DNA from: Corallococcus carmarthensis
GTDB lineage: Bacteria; Myxococcota; Myxococcia; Myxococcales; Myxococcaceae
Length of the DNA: 35,138 bases
NCBI RefSeq assembly: GCF_003611695.1
Contig: NZ_RAWE01000091.1
Span: forward strand, 1 to 35,138
Direction of reading: 5' to 3'
This document shows positions 23,549 through 30,603 of the stretch, piece after piece. A program made the position numbers and the translations under genes. Within the stretch, counting starts at the first letter, position 1, and each line of letters opens with the position of its first letter. The notes under the pieces were generated by a model, which was not told the origin of the DNA, made no database searches, and was given only the letters and a program-made list of their open reading frames with translations.

Positions 23549-24063
23549 TGTCCCGAGGACACAAGCAGCGTCAGTGGGTGAAGCCCGCATCCGCGCCGAA
23601 CTCGGAGATCAACGTCACGCCCCTGGTGGACGTGGTGTTGGTGCTCCTCATCATCTTCATGGTGGTGACGCCCCTCCTGGAGAAGGACATCCTCGTCCGG
23701 GTCCCGGAGACGGAGGTGGAGGAGAACCAGCCGCCGCCGGAGCCCGATGATCAGCAGATCGTCGTGCAGGTGGACAAGAGCGGTGCCTACTCCATCAACA
23801 CGGAGCAGATCCCCGCGTCGGACTACGTCGCCCGCCTCAAGCGGATGTTGAACGCCAAGAAGCCGGACGAGAAGGTCGTCTTCTTCATGGCGGATGACGC
23901 GGCGAACTACGGCAAGCTCGTGGTGGCGCTCGACGGCGCCCGCGCCGCGGGTGCGAAGATCCTGGGCATGGCCACCGAGCTTCCCCAGAACGCGGTCATC
24001 CAGGGCACGACGACCACGCCGGACGGTGCGCCGCCCGCGCCCCCTGCCCCGCCGACGCCCTGA
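23548..24063 (+). CDS. exbD: Biopolymer transport protein ExbD (second copy)
   Basis: A 171-residue ExbD paralogue. The membrane segment again contains the key aspartate (Asp28, in INVTPLVDVVLVLLIIFMVV). The periplasmic domain diverges from the first copy: an acidic/Pro stretch (EVEENQPPPEPDDQQ), then IPASDYVARLKRMLNAKKPDEKVVFFMADD, and a low-complexity Thr/Pro/Ala tail after residue 150. Two ExbD-type proteins with one ExbB suggest a hetero-oligomeric ExbD pair. It is the last gene before an intrinsic terminator. Confidence 0.94.
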   Translation: MSRGHKQRQWVKPASAPNSEINVTPLVDVVLVLLIIFMVVTPLLEKDILVRVPETEVEENQPPPEPDDQQIVVQVDKSGAYSINTEQIPASDYVARLKRMLNAKKPDEKVVFFMADDAANYGKLVVALDGARAAGAKILGMATELPQNAVIQGTTTTPDGAPPAPPAPPTP

Positions 24064-24116
24064 TCCGCGCCGTCCATCAGGGCTGACGCGCGGACACGCC
24101 GTCACCGATTCCATCC

Positions 24117-24158
24117 GAAGCCCGCTGGCGTTCAGACGCCAGCGGGCTTCTTCTTTTT
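24117..24158 (+). terminator. Intrinsic terminator of the tonB operon
   Basis: A perfect 15-bp stem (24117-24131 with 24136-24150) closes a TCAG loop and is followed directly by TTCTTTTT (24151-24158). It starts 53 bp after the exbD2 stop. This is a textbook Rho-independent terminator, rare in so GC-rich a genome. Confidence 0.95.
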
Positions 24159-24174
24159 CCAGCGTCCCGTGTCC

Positions 24175-24203
24175 CCGCGCGAGACCCGACGTCTGGCGCG
24201 CGG
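24175..24203 (+). other. Second hairpin after the terminator
   Basis: CCGCGCG (24175-24181) pairs with CGCGCGG (24197-24203) and AGAC (24182-24185) with GTCT (24191-24194), with a two-base GG bulge and a five-base loop. It lies 16 bp past the terminator T-run. Its role is unclear: a back-up terminator or part of the comM leader. Confidence 0.45.
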
Positions 24204-24255
24204 GATGGCCTCCGCTCGCCGCCCGAGAGGGCAGCTGACCGGTATGGGCATTGCT

Positions 24256-24287
24256 CTCCCCTCCCCCATACAGATGAGGAGGGGGAG
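24256..24287 (+). promoter_or_regulatory. Possible SD-masking hairpin before comM
   Basis: The comM ribosome-binding site GAGGAGGGGGAG (24276-24287) is preceded by the complementary run CTCCCCTCCCCC (24256-24267). CTCCCC can pair with GGGGAG and TCC with GGA around a single bulged G, burying the whole Shine-Dalgarno element just before the ATG at 24291. This would limit translation until the hairpin opens. Confidence 0.4.
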
Positions 24288-24290
24288 ACG

Positions 24291-25931
24291 ATGCTGGCGA
24301 GGGTGCGGTCGGGGGCGTTGATGGGCATCGACGCGGTGGTGGTGGAGTGCGAGGTCGACATGGCTCTCGGGCTGCCCTACTTCAACGTCGTGGGGCTGCC
24401 AGAGGGTGCAGCCCGTGAGTCGAAGGTCCGGGTGGTCTCCGCGCTGAAGAACGCGGGCTTCGACCTTCCGCAGAAGCGGATCACCGTCAACCTGGCGCCA
24501 GCGGACCTCCGCAAGGAAGGGGCGGCGTTCGAGCTGCCCATCGCGTTGGGGGTCCTGGCAGCGGCGCGGCTGATGGAAGAGGAGCCCCTGGGGAACTACC
24601 TCTTTGGCGGGGAGCTGTCGCTGGACGGATCCATCAAAGCCATCAAGGGGGTGCTTCCACTGGCCGTGGCGGCCCGGAATGGCGGCTTCCAGGGGGTCAT
24701 GGTGCCAGCCGCCAACGCGGCGGAGGCGGCGCTGGTGGAGGGACTCCAGGTGCTGCCCGTGGGCCACCTGCGCGAAGCCGTGGAGCACCTCACTGGCAAG
24801 GCACCCATTGCGCCGCTGACGCGCACGGGGAGCTCGTTGGGAGGCCTGCGCAAGGAGGTGGCCGCGGACATGGCCGACGTGCGGGGACAGCCGGAGCTGA
24901 AGCTGGCGCTGGAGCTCGCGGCTGCTGGCGGACACAACCTCCTGATGGCTGGCCCTCCGGGCTCGGGCAAGACGATGCTGGCGCGACGACTGCCAGGCAT
25001 CCTGCCCGAGATGACCTTCGAGGAAGCATTGGAGGTCACGAAGGTCTACTCGATCCAGGGCCTGCTGGGAGACGAGCAGGCGCTGTTGCGTGAGCGTCCA
25101 TTCCGCTCGCCCCATCACACGCTGTCTGATGCTGGGCTCGTCGGAGGCGGTCCCGCGGCCCGTCCGGGCGAGCTGTCACTGGCCCACCATGGCGTGCTGT
25201 TCCTCGATGAGCTGCCGGAGTTCCGCAAGAACGTCCTGGAGGTGCTGCGCCAGCCGCTGGAGGAAGGCGTCATCCACCTGGCGCGGGCAACCCAGCACAT
25301 CACCTATCCCTGCCGGATCATGCTGGTGGCGGCGATGAATCCCTGCCCGTGCGGCTACTTCAACGTTCCCGGGGGCACGTGTAACTGCCTCGAGCACCGC
25401 GTCTTCGGCTACCACGCGCGCATCAGCGGGCCGCTGCTGGACCGCATCGACATCACCGTGCAGACGCGGCAGGTGGAGTACCACCACCTCTCCGAGAAGA
25501 ACCAGGAGCTGCCCAGCGACTACTACCGGCAGCGTGTGGAGGCCGCGCGTGAGCGGCAGCGCGCCCGCTTCCACGACACGCCAGGGGTGCACTGCAATGC
25601 CCAGATGCCTTCGCACCTGCTGCGCCGCTACTGCGTGATGTCACCGGGCGCGGAAAAGGCGCTGGAGAGCGCGGTCACCCACTACGGCCTGTCCGCGCGG
25701 GCGCATGACCGCATCCTCAAGCTGGCGCTGACGCGCGCGGATCTGGAGGGCCACGGACGCATCGAGGACGTGGACATGCGGCTCGCCGTCGACTGCCGGA
25801 TGCTGGACCGCCGGGGCTGGCTGCATGCCAATACCCAGGGCGCGACGAATGCATCACCCCTCCCCTCGCCTGTCAGGAACCAGGCTCCCGAGAGCGACGG
25901 GAGACGCAGGTTCCCGCCCTACAGGGACTGA
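24291..25931 (+). CDS. comM: YifB/ComM family Mg chelatase-like AAA+ ATPase
   Basis: A 546-residue protein. The N-terminal Lon-protease-like domain (about 1-170; SGALMGIDAVVVECEVDMAL is the family start) is followed by an AAA+ chelatase core: Walker A GPPGSGKT at 221-228, Walker B GVLFLDELPEF at about 303-313, and a cysteine cluster CPCGYFNVPGGTCNC. The C-terminal helical Mg-chelatase domain ends near LDRRGWL. In naturally competent bacteria ComM is a helicase helping branch migration of incoming DNA. The last 33 or so residues are Pro/Ser/Arg-rich, are not family-like, and overlap ndh on the other strand by 78 bp. It has a strong but possibly masked ribosome-binding site. Confidence 0.94.
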   Translation: MLARVRSGALMGIDAVVVECEVDMALGLPYFNVVGLPEGAARESKVRVVSALKNAGFDLPQKRITVNLAPADLRKEGAAFELPIALGVLAAARLMEEEPLGNYLFGGELSLDGSIKAIKGVLPLAVAARNGGFQGVMVPAANAAEAALVEGLQVLPVGHLREAVEHLTGKAPIAPLTRTGSSLGGLRKEVAADMADVRGQPELKLALELAAAGGHNLLMAGPPGSGKTMLARRLPGILPEMTFEEALEVTKVYSIQGLLGDEQALLRERPFRSPHHTLSDAGLVGGGPAARPGELSLAHHGVLFLDELPEFRKNVLEVLRQPLEEGVIHLARATQHITYPCRIMLVAAMNPCPCGYFNVPGGTCNCLEHRVFGYHARISGPLLDRIDITVQTRQVEYHHLSEKNQELPSDYYRQRVEAARERQRARFHDTPGVHCNAQMPSHLLRRYCVMSPGAEKALESAVTHYGLSARAHDRILKLALTRADLEGHGRIEDVDMRLAVDCRMLDRRGWLHANTQGATNASPLPSPVRNQAPESDGRRRFPPYRD

Positions 25932-27233
25932 GCCTTCGCCGGCTGGCAATGGATGCACGACCCGCTCCTCCAGACGGGGAGCGGGACCGGTGATGATGCG
26001 CGCGGACCTGCCGAAGGTCAGGTACGAGTACGCCCAGTTGAGCAGCACGGCCAGCTTGCTGCGGAAGCCGATGAGGAAGGTGATGTGGATGAAGAGCCAG
26101 GCCAGCCACGCGACGAAGCCGGACTGCTTCACGCGGCGGAAGGCCACGCCCACGGCATGGCCTCTGCCAATGACCGCGTAGGTTCCCCGGTCCCAGTACT
26201 GGAAGGGCTGCATGGGCTGGCCCTCAAGCTGACGGCGGAGGTTGAGGACCGCATGCTTGCCCTCCTGCATCGCCGCGGGCGCCACTCCTGGGACCGCGCT
26301 TCCGTCCTCCTGCTTCACGAGCGCCAGGTCGCCCACGACGAAGATATCGGGATGCCCGGGCACTGTGAGTTCGGGCGTCACCGGGACGCGGCCCGCCCTG
26401 TCCAGCGCCACGCCGAGCGAGCGGGCCACGGGCGAAGCCTCCACCCCCGCGGCCCAGAGCACCGTGCGGGCCGCCAGATGTTCGGCGCCCATGTCCACGC
26501 CTGCCGCGTCGATGTTCGTCACCCGGGTGCCCGTGCGGACCTCGACGCCAAGCTTCTCCAGCACCTTGCGGGCCTCGCCCGAGAGGTTCTCGGGATAGGT
26601 GGGAAGCACGCGGTCCATGCCCTCGATGAGGATGACGCGCGCATCGCGGGGGTCGATGTTCTGGAAGTCGCCTGACAATGAATTGCGGCTGATCTCCGCC
26701 AGCGCGCCCGCCAACTCCACGCCCGTGGGGCCCGCGCCAATGATGGCGAAGGTGAGCAGCGCGCGACGGCGCTCGGGGTCCGGTTCGCGCTCGGCCTGCT
26801 CGAAGGCGAGCAGCACACGGCGGCGGATCTCGAGGGCGTCCTCGACGGTCTTCAAACCCATCGAGTGTCGCGACCAGGCGTCATTGCCGAAATACGAGTG
26901 CGTCGCCCCGGTGGCAACGATGAGGAAGTCGTACGCCAGCTCGCCGTCCGCCAGGAGGACGTGCTTGCGCGCGGTGTCCACGCCAGTCACCTCCGCGAGC
27001 AGCACCTGGACATGATTGCGTCCGAGCATCGCGCGCAGCGGCGCGGCGATGTCGCTGGGGCTGAGCGTCGCGGTGGCCACCTGGTACAGCAGGGGCTGGA
27101 AGAGGTGGTGGTTGTGACGGTCCACCATCGTGACGCGCACCCCTGCCTTGCGCAGGTACCGGGCCGCGTAGAGGCCGCCGAAGCCGCCTCCCAGGATGAC
27201 CACATGGGGAAGGTTCTCACGGGTCGTATTCAC
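25854..27233 (-). CDS. Type II NADH dehydrogenase (NDH-2)
   Basis: A 459-residue FAD-dependent NADH:quinone oxidoreductase that does not pump protons. The FAD-binding motif is at 13-21 (ILGGGFGGL), the NADH-binding motif GAGPTG at 166-171, and the second FAD contact FVVGDLA is present. A C-terminal amphipathic/hydrophobic anchor (FVAWLAWLFIHITFLIGF) holds it to the membrane. The final 35 residues are a non-conserved Pro/Val/Gly tail antisense to comM. I use the GTG at 27231-27233 (MNTTRENLPHVVILGG), which gives the usual family N terminus; an ATG at 27282-27284 would add 17 residues, and neither has a good ribosome-binding site. Confidence 0.92.
   Translation of the reverse strand: MNTTRENLPHVVILGGGFGGLYAARYLRKAGVRVTMVDRHNHHLFQPLLYQVATATLSPSDIAAPLRAMLGRNHVQVLLAEVTGVDTARKHVLLADGELAYDFLIVATGATHSYFGNDAWSRHSMGLKTVEDALEIRRRVLLAFEQAEREPDPERRRALLTFAIIGAGPTGVELAGALAEISRNSLSGDFQNIDPRDARVILIEGMDRVLPTYPENLSGEARKVLEKLGVEVRTGTRVTNIDAAGVDMGAEHLAARTVLWAAGVEASPVARSLGVALDRAGRVPVTPELTVPGHPDIFVVGDLALVKQEDGSAVPGVAPAAMQEGKHAVLNLRRQLEGQPMQPFQYWDRGTYAVIGRGHAVGVAFRRVKQSGFVAWLAWLFIHITFLIGFRSKLAVLLNWAYSYLTFGRSARIITGPAPRLEERVVHPLPAGEGSVPVGREPASPVALGSLVPDRRGEG
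25869..25925. terminator. Nested palindrome between the comM and ndh stop codons
   Basis: Three pairs of arms are nested: CCTGT (25869-25873) with ACAGG (25921-25925), GGAACC (25876-25881) with GGTTCC (25909-25914), and CTCCCG (25885-25890) with CGGGAG (25898-25903). The element lies wholly inside the 78-bp coding overlap, a few bases from each gene's stop. It is probably a bidirectional terminator; a captured REP-like element is the alternative. Confidence 0.55.
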
Positions 27234-27383
27234 GTGAAGACATGTCACGCCGGCGCACCAGGGCTTCAAGGCAAAGACTTCCATCCCCTCAAGCTGGCCT
27301 GTCGCGTCCCCCTGTGTCTGCTTATGCGGATATGCCCTCACCTCGCGCCTTCTCAGCGCCCGGGAGACAGCCATGCCGCACCG

Positions 27384-27411
27384 CCAGTTCGGACGGACCG
27401 GTCGAACCTGG
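27384..27411. promoter_or_regulatory. Dyad symmetry upstream of recA (operator candidate)
   Basis: CCAGTTCG (27384-27391) and CGAA-c-CTGG (27403-27411) form an interrupted palindrome in the 281-bp gap between ndh and recA, about 100 bp before the recA ATG. The arms are separated by 11 bases, a size typical for a dimeric regulator. It does not match the LexA-box types I know. Nothing else is recognisable in this gap: no clear -35/-10 pair and no small gene. Confidence 0.35.
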
Positions 27412-27514
27412 ACGCCCTTGCAGGCCCTCCTCCCCGGAAGCCCGCGCGGCATGACGGTTGCTCTGCCCACCGCCGAGGCATCCAGCCCGCAGGGCGGCGA
27501 GGGAGTCAGACGAG

Positions 27515-28540
27515 ATGAGCAGGCTGACGGAGAAGTTGAAGGCAGTGGCGGCGGCGGTGGCGTCCATCGAGAAGCAGTTCGGCCGGGGCGCGGTGATGAC
27601 GCTCGGCGCGGACGCGCCAGAGCAGAAGGTGGCGGTCATTCCCACGGGCTCCGTGGGGTTGGACCGGGCGCTGGGCGTGGGGGGCTATCCGCGAGGGCGC
27701 GTGGTGGAGCTGTTCGGCAACGAGTCCTCCGGCAAGACGACCCTCACCCTGCATGCCATTGCCCAGGTGCAGGCCGTGGGAGGCGTCGCGGCCTTCATCG
27801 ACGCGGAGCACGCGCTGGATCTGTCCTACGCGCGCAAGCTGGGGGTGCGCACGGAGGAACTGCTCGTGGCGCAGCCGGACACCGGCGAACAGGCGCTCGA
27901 AATCACCGAGCAGCTCGTGCGCTCGGGCGCCGTGGACCTCATCGTGGTGGATTCGGTGGCGGCGCTGGTCCCCCGCGCGGAAATCGAAGGGGAGATGGGC
28001 GACGCGCACATGGGCGTCCAGGCGCGGTTGATGAGCCAGGCGCTGCGGAAGCTCACCGGAGCCGTGAGCCGCTCCGGCACCTGCATCATCTTCATCAACC
28101 AGATCCGCATGAAGATTGGCGTGATGTTCGGCAACCCGGAGACGACGACGGGTGGCAACGCGCTGAAGTTCTACTCGTCGGTGCGGATGGAGATCCGCCG
28201 CACGGGCAACCTCAAGGAGGGCGACGCGGTGGTGGGCTCGCGGGCCCGCGTGAAGGTGGTGAAGAACAAGCTGGCGCCCCCGTTCCAGGAAGCGGAGTTC
28301 GACGTGCTCTACGGCACGGGAATCCATCGCGCCGCCGAGGTGCTGGATCTGGCCGTGAGCGCGGGCGTGGTGGAGAAGTCGGGCAGCCACTTCAGCCTGC
28401 GGGGTGAGCGCATCGGCCAGGGCCGCGAGCGGGCGTGCGAGTGGCTGCGAGAGCACCCGGACGTCCTGGAGGCCCTCGCTCGCGACCTGGTGGGCGCCAG
28501 CGCGCCCTCCGCGCCGCCCGCGTCCGCCGAGGCGGCCTAG
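27515..28540 (+). CDS. recA: Recombinase RecA
   Basis: A 341-residue RecA, the strand-exchange ATPase of homologous recombination and co-protease of LexA. Walker A is at 68-75 and reads GNESSGKT, with Asn69 where nearly all RecA proteins have Pro (GPESSGKT). Walker B ([10 protein letters not shown]), loop L1 ([12 protein letters not shown]) and loop L2 ([20 protein letters not shown]) are standard, followed by the C-terminal domain and an Ala/Ser/Pro tail. M. xanthus has two recA genes; which one this corresponds to cannot be settled here. The start is ATG 27515 with GGGAG 8 bases upstream; a longer in-frame extension to 27458 lacks RecA similarity. The stop shares CTAG with the stop of the convergent DUF1285 gene (4-bp overlap). 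Confidence 0.97.
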   Translation: MSRLTEKLKAVAAAVASIEKQFGRGAVMTLGADAPEQKVAVIPTGSVGLDRALGVGGYPRGRVVELFGNESSGKTTLTLHAIAQVQAVGGVAAFIDAEHALDLSYARKLGVRTEELLVAQPDTGEQALEITEQLVRSGAVDLIVVDSVAALVPRAEIEGEMGDAHMGVQARLMSQALRKLTGAVSRSGTCIIFINQIRMKIGVMFGNPETTTGGNALKFYSSVRMEIRRTGNLKEGDAVVGSRARVKVVKNKLAPPFQEAEFDVLYGTGIHRAAEVLDLAVSAGVVEKSGSHFSLRGERIGQGRERACEWLREHPDVLEALARDLVGASAPSAPPASAEAA

Positions 28541-29046
28541 GTCGCGGCCTGGAGTGCATCCAGCGAGAGGGGGACCTCCCAGTGGCGTTGACCCGCGCGC
28601 AGCAGCAGGTGCCCTTCGGGGCCTTCTTCCAGCATCTCACCGAACTGGTACTGCGCATCGCGAGAGAAGCGGGCCTTCGCCCTGCCCTGCTTCACGCGGC
28701 AGGTGAGGACTCCATCTGGCGAGAGCTGGAGCGACCCCAGGTCCAGGGCTTCCGCCGTCCGGTCGCTCAGCCGCAGGGACACCCGTTCATCCGGCGTGAC
28801 GTCCACGGTGCGCACTTCGTAAGCCGCGTCCTCCACCTGGATGTAGCACCAGTCGGAAGCGATGCGGAGCTGGTAGCGCCCGTCGTCGTCCAGGACCAGC
28901 GAGGCGTTGAAGAGCTCGATGATCTTCGGATGCTCGATGGGCTCGTCGTCGTGCCACCAGCGCAACGCCGCATCCAGGCGGATGCCGCTGTCCTCGCGGG
29001 TGTGCCAACGCTTTCCTGGAGGGGGCTGACCCGTGGGAGGTTGCAT
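28537..29046 (-). CDS. DUF1285 domain protein
   Basis: A 169-residue soluble protein of the DUF1285 family. The recognisable pattern is a Trp pair followed by [20 protein letters not shown], then [21 protein letters not shown] and a beta-rich second half. The function of the family is unknown. It begins with ATG 29044-29046 behind AAGGGCGAC, 57 bp after the membrane-protein gene, from which it is separated by a small hairpin. Its stop codon interlocks with that of recA. Confidence 0.85.
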   Translation of the reverse strand: MQPPTGQPPPGKRWHTREDSGIRLDAALRWWHDDEPIEHPKIIELFNASLVLDDDGRYQLRIASDWCYIQVEDAAYEVRTVDVTPDERVSLRLSDRTAEALDLGSLQLSPDGVLTCRVKQGRAKARFSRDAQYQFGEMLEEGPEGHLLLRAGQRHWEVPLSLDALQAAT

Positions 29047-29070
29047 GTCGCCCTTGATGTGCGGGTGAGG

Positions 29071-29093
29071 CCCGGCGGATTCAAGCCGCCGGG
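29071..29093 (-). terminator. Small GC hairpin between the membrane-protein and DUF1285 genes
   Basis: A perfect 8-bp stem, CCCGGCGG (29071-29078) with CCGCCGGG (29086-29093), surrounds a 7-base loop. No T-run follows on the minus strand, so it is more likely a partial terminator or mRNA stabiliser than a full stop. Confidence 0.4.
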
Positions 29094-29103
29094 TGCTGGA
29101 GGC

Positions 29104-30603
29104 CTACCAGTTCCGCACGAACTCCGTGTAGCCACGAAAGGCCACGGCCCCCCAGAAGTTCACCAGCACGCCAAGCAGCAGCACGGACACCACCGCGCGG
29201 TTGCGCAGCGACCATCCGCCAATGGCGAAGAGCAGCAACAGATAGGGCGTGTAGTCCAGGCTGAACCGGAAGCCGAACTGCATGTAACCGGTGTTCTGGT
29301 AGAAGAGACCCGGCAGCGCGCACACCGCCACGGTCAGCCACAAGGGCCAGTGCAACCGGGGACGCGTGCGGGGGACCAGCAGGAACACCAGCAGGGGCAG
29401 CGTGAGCAGCAGCGTCAGCCCATGCGGGTCGTACGACAGCCGCGGCGGAGACAGCGACACCTGGGGCAGCTTGAGGAACGCGGCCTGGATGTTGCGCGAC
29501 AGGTACTCGACGTTGAAGAGCCCGAAGCGGTCGATGTCCGCGTTCACCCGGTTGTTGTAGAAGTACGAGTGGCCGAATTCCCCCGGCTTGCCGAAGCGGT
29601 AGACGTTGTAGGCGGCCGCGAGCAGCGCGAGGGGTCCGGCTCCCGCGCCGAAGAGCACGAGCTTGCGGAGGGCGGGCTTCCACGCGGTCGGAAGGGCCTT
29701 GAGCTGGGCCAGCCGGTCCGGGCCGGGGCAGAGCGCCTCCAGGACGAAGAAGAGGCCCGCGAACACCAGCGGCGTGCGGGTGAGCACGGCCATGGAAAAG
29801 AAGACGCCCGCGAGCACGGGGCGCCGGGCCTTCACGGCGTTGCGCACGTACAGACACGTGAGCGCCACGCCCATCACCTGCGCGCCGAACCAGACCTCGC
29901 CCCGGATGGCGCAATAGAAGAACAACGTGCCGAAGGCGAGCACCAGCGACAGCGCCACGTTGTCGTTGCGGTTGCGCTCCGTCTCTCCTTCCTGCGCGAG
30001 GAAGCGCAGCAGCGAATAGAAGAGCGCCACGGCGAGCGCACCCACGAAGACGCCGAAGGACGTGTCGTTGAACTGGTAGCCGTGCAGCGCGACGAAGGGA
30101 AGCATCACGACCGCGGGGAAGGACGGGAAGCTGACGAACCAGCGGTCATCGCGGAGCAGGCGTCCCTCACACCGCACCTTGTGCCCATCCACCAACCGCA
30201 CACAGGCCCAGTCTTCCAGGTTGGGCAACACCTGCGGATCCACGTCGAGCCGTCCCTCCAGCCAGGACTGCGCCTGGTAGATGAAGTGCGGCGCGGCGCT
30301 CTGCCGGAGGAAGCGCTGCGAGCTGAAGCTGGACAGCACCGCGAACGCGACCAGGAACAGCACCACCTCCACCCGGTAGGCCGACAGCCACAGGCGCACC
30401 GCGTTCCGCACCGGATGCGCTCCGGCTCCGGTGGGCGGAGTGGGAGGACTGGAGGATTCAGTCGCCACCGTGGGGCTTGCGAGCGGCGCGGAGGACTCGG
30501 GCGCGGCCGGGAGCGGCGCTTCCGTGGTGGCAGGGGCCGGGGGCACCGGGGACGGCGCTTCCAGGGAGGAAGGACGGGGACGCTTTGATTTGGAGCGACT
30601 CAT
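29104..30603 (-). CDS. Multi-spanning membrane protein, possibly GT-C glycosyltransferase-like
   Basis: A 499-residue inner-membrane protein. A disordered Pro/Ala/Ser-rich cytoplasmic N terminus (about 1-65) is followed by some nine or ten hydrophobic segments. A long loop after the first (about 95-155, SAAPHFIYQAQSWLEGRLDV onward) and the general plan recall GT-C enzymes that use lipid-linked sugars, but the acidic catalytic motif of that fold is not certain, so this is a guess. The ATG overlaps the cinA stop (ATGA), indicating translational coupling. No sugar-transfer genes are nearby. Confidence 0.75.
   Translation of the reverse strand: MSRSKSKRPRPSSLEAPSPVPPAPATTEAPLPAAPESSAPLASPTVATESSSPPTPPTGAGAHPVRNAVRLWLSAYRVEVVLFLVAFAVLSSFSSQRFLRQSAAPHFIYQAQSWLEGRLDVDPQVLPNLEDWACVRLVDGHKVRCEGRLLRDDRWFVSFPSFPAVVMLPFVALHGYQFNDTSFGVFVGALAVALFYSLLRFLAQEGETERNRNDNVALSLVLAFGTLFFYCAIRGEVWFGAQVMGVALTCLYVRNAVKARRPVLAGVFFSMAVLTRTPLVFAGLFFVLEALCPGPDRLAQLKALPTAWKPALRKLVLFGAGAGPLALLAAAYNVYRFGKPGEFGHSYFYNNRVNADIDRFGLFNVEYLSRNIQAAFLKLPQVSLSPPRLSYDPHGLTLLLTLPLLVFLLVPRTRPRLHWPLWLTVAVCALPGLFYQNTGYMQFGFRFSLDYTPYLLLLFAIGGWSLRNRAVVSVLLLGVLVNFWGAVAFRGYTEFVRNW

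Noticed and set aside
22324-24114. 596-codon minus-strand frame opposite exbB-exbD-exbD
   Set aside because: Antisense of conserved ExbB/ExbD genes, crossing the exbD2 terminator region.
27234-27514. LexA box, small RNA or small gene in the ndh-recA gap
   Set aside because: No LexA-type sequence, no terminator-bounded structure and no short frame with a ribosome-binding site were found; only the dyad at 27384-27411 stood out.
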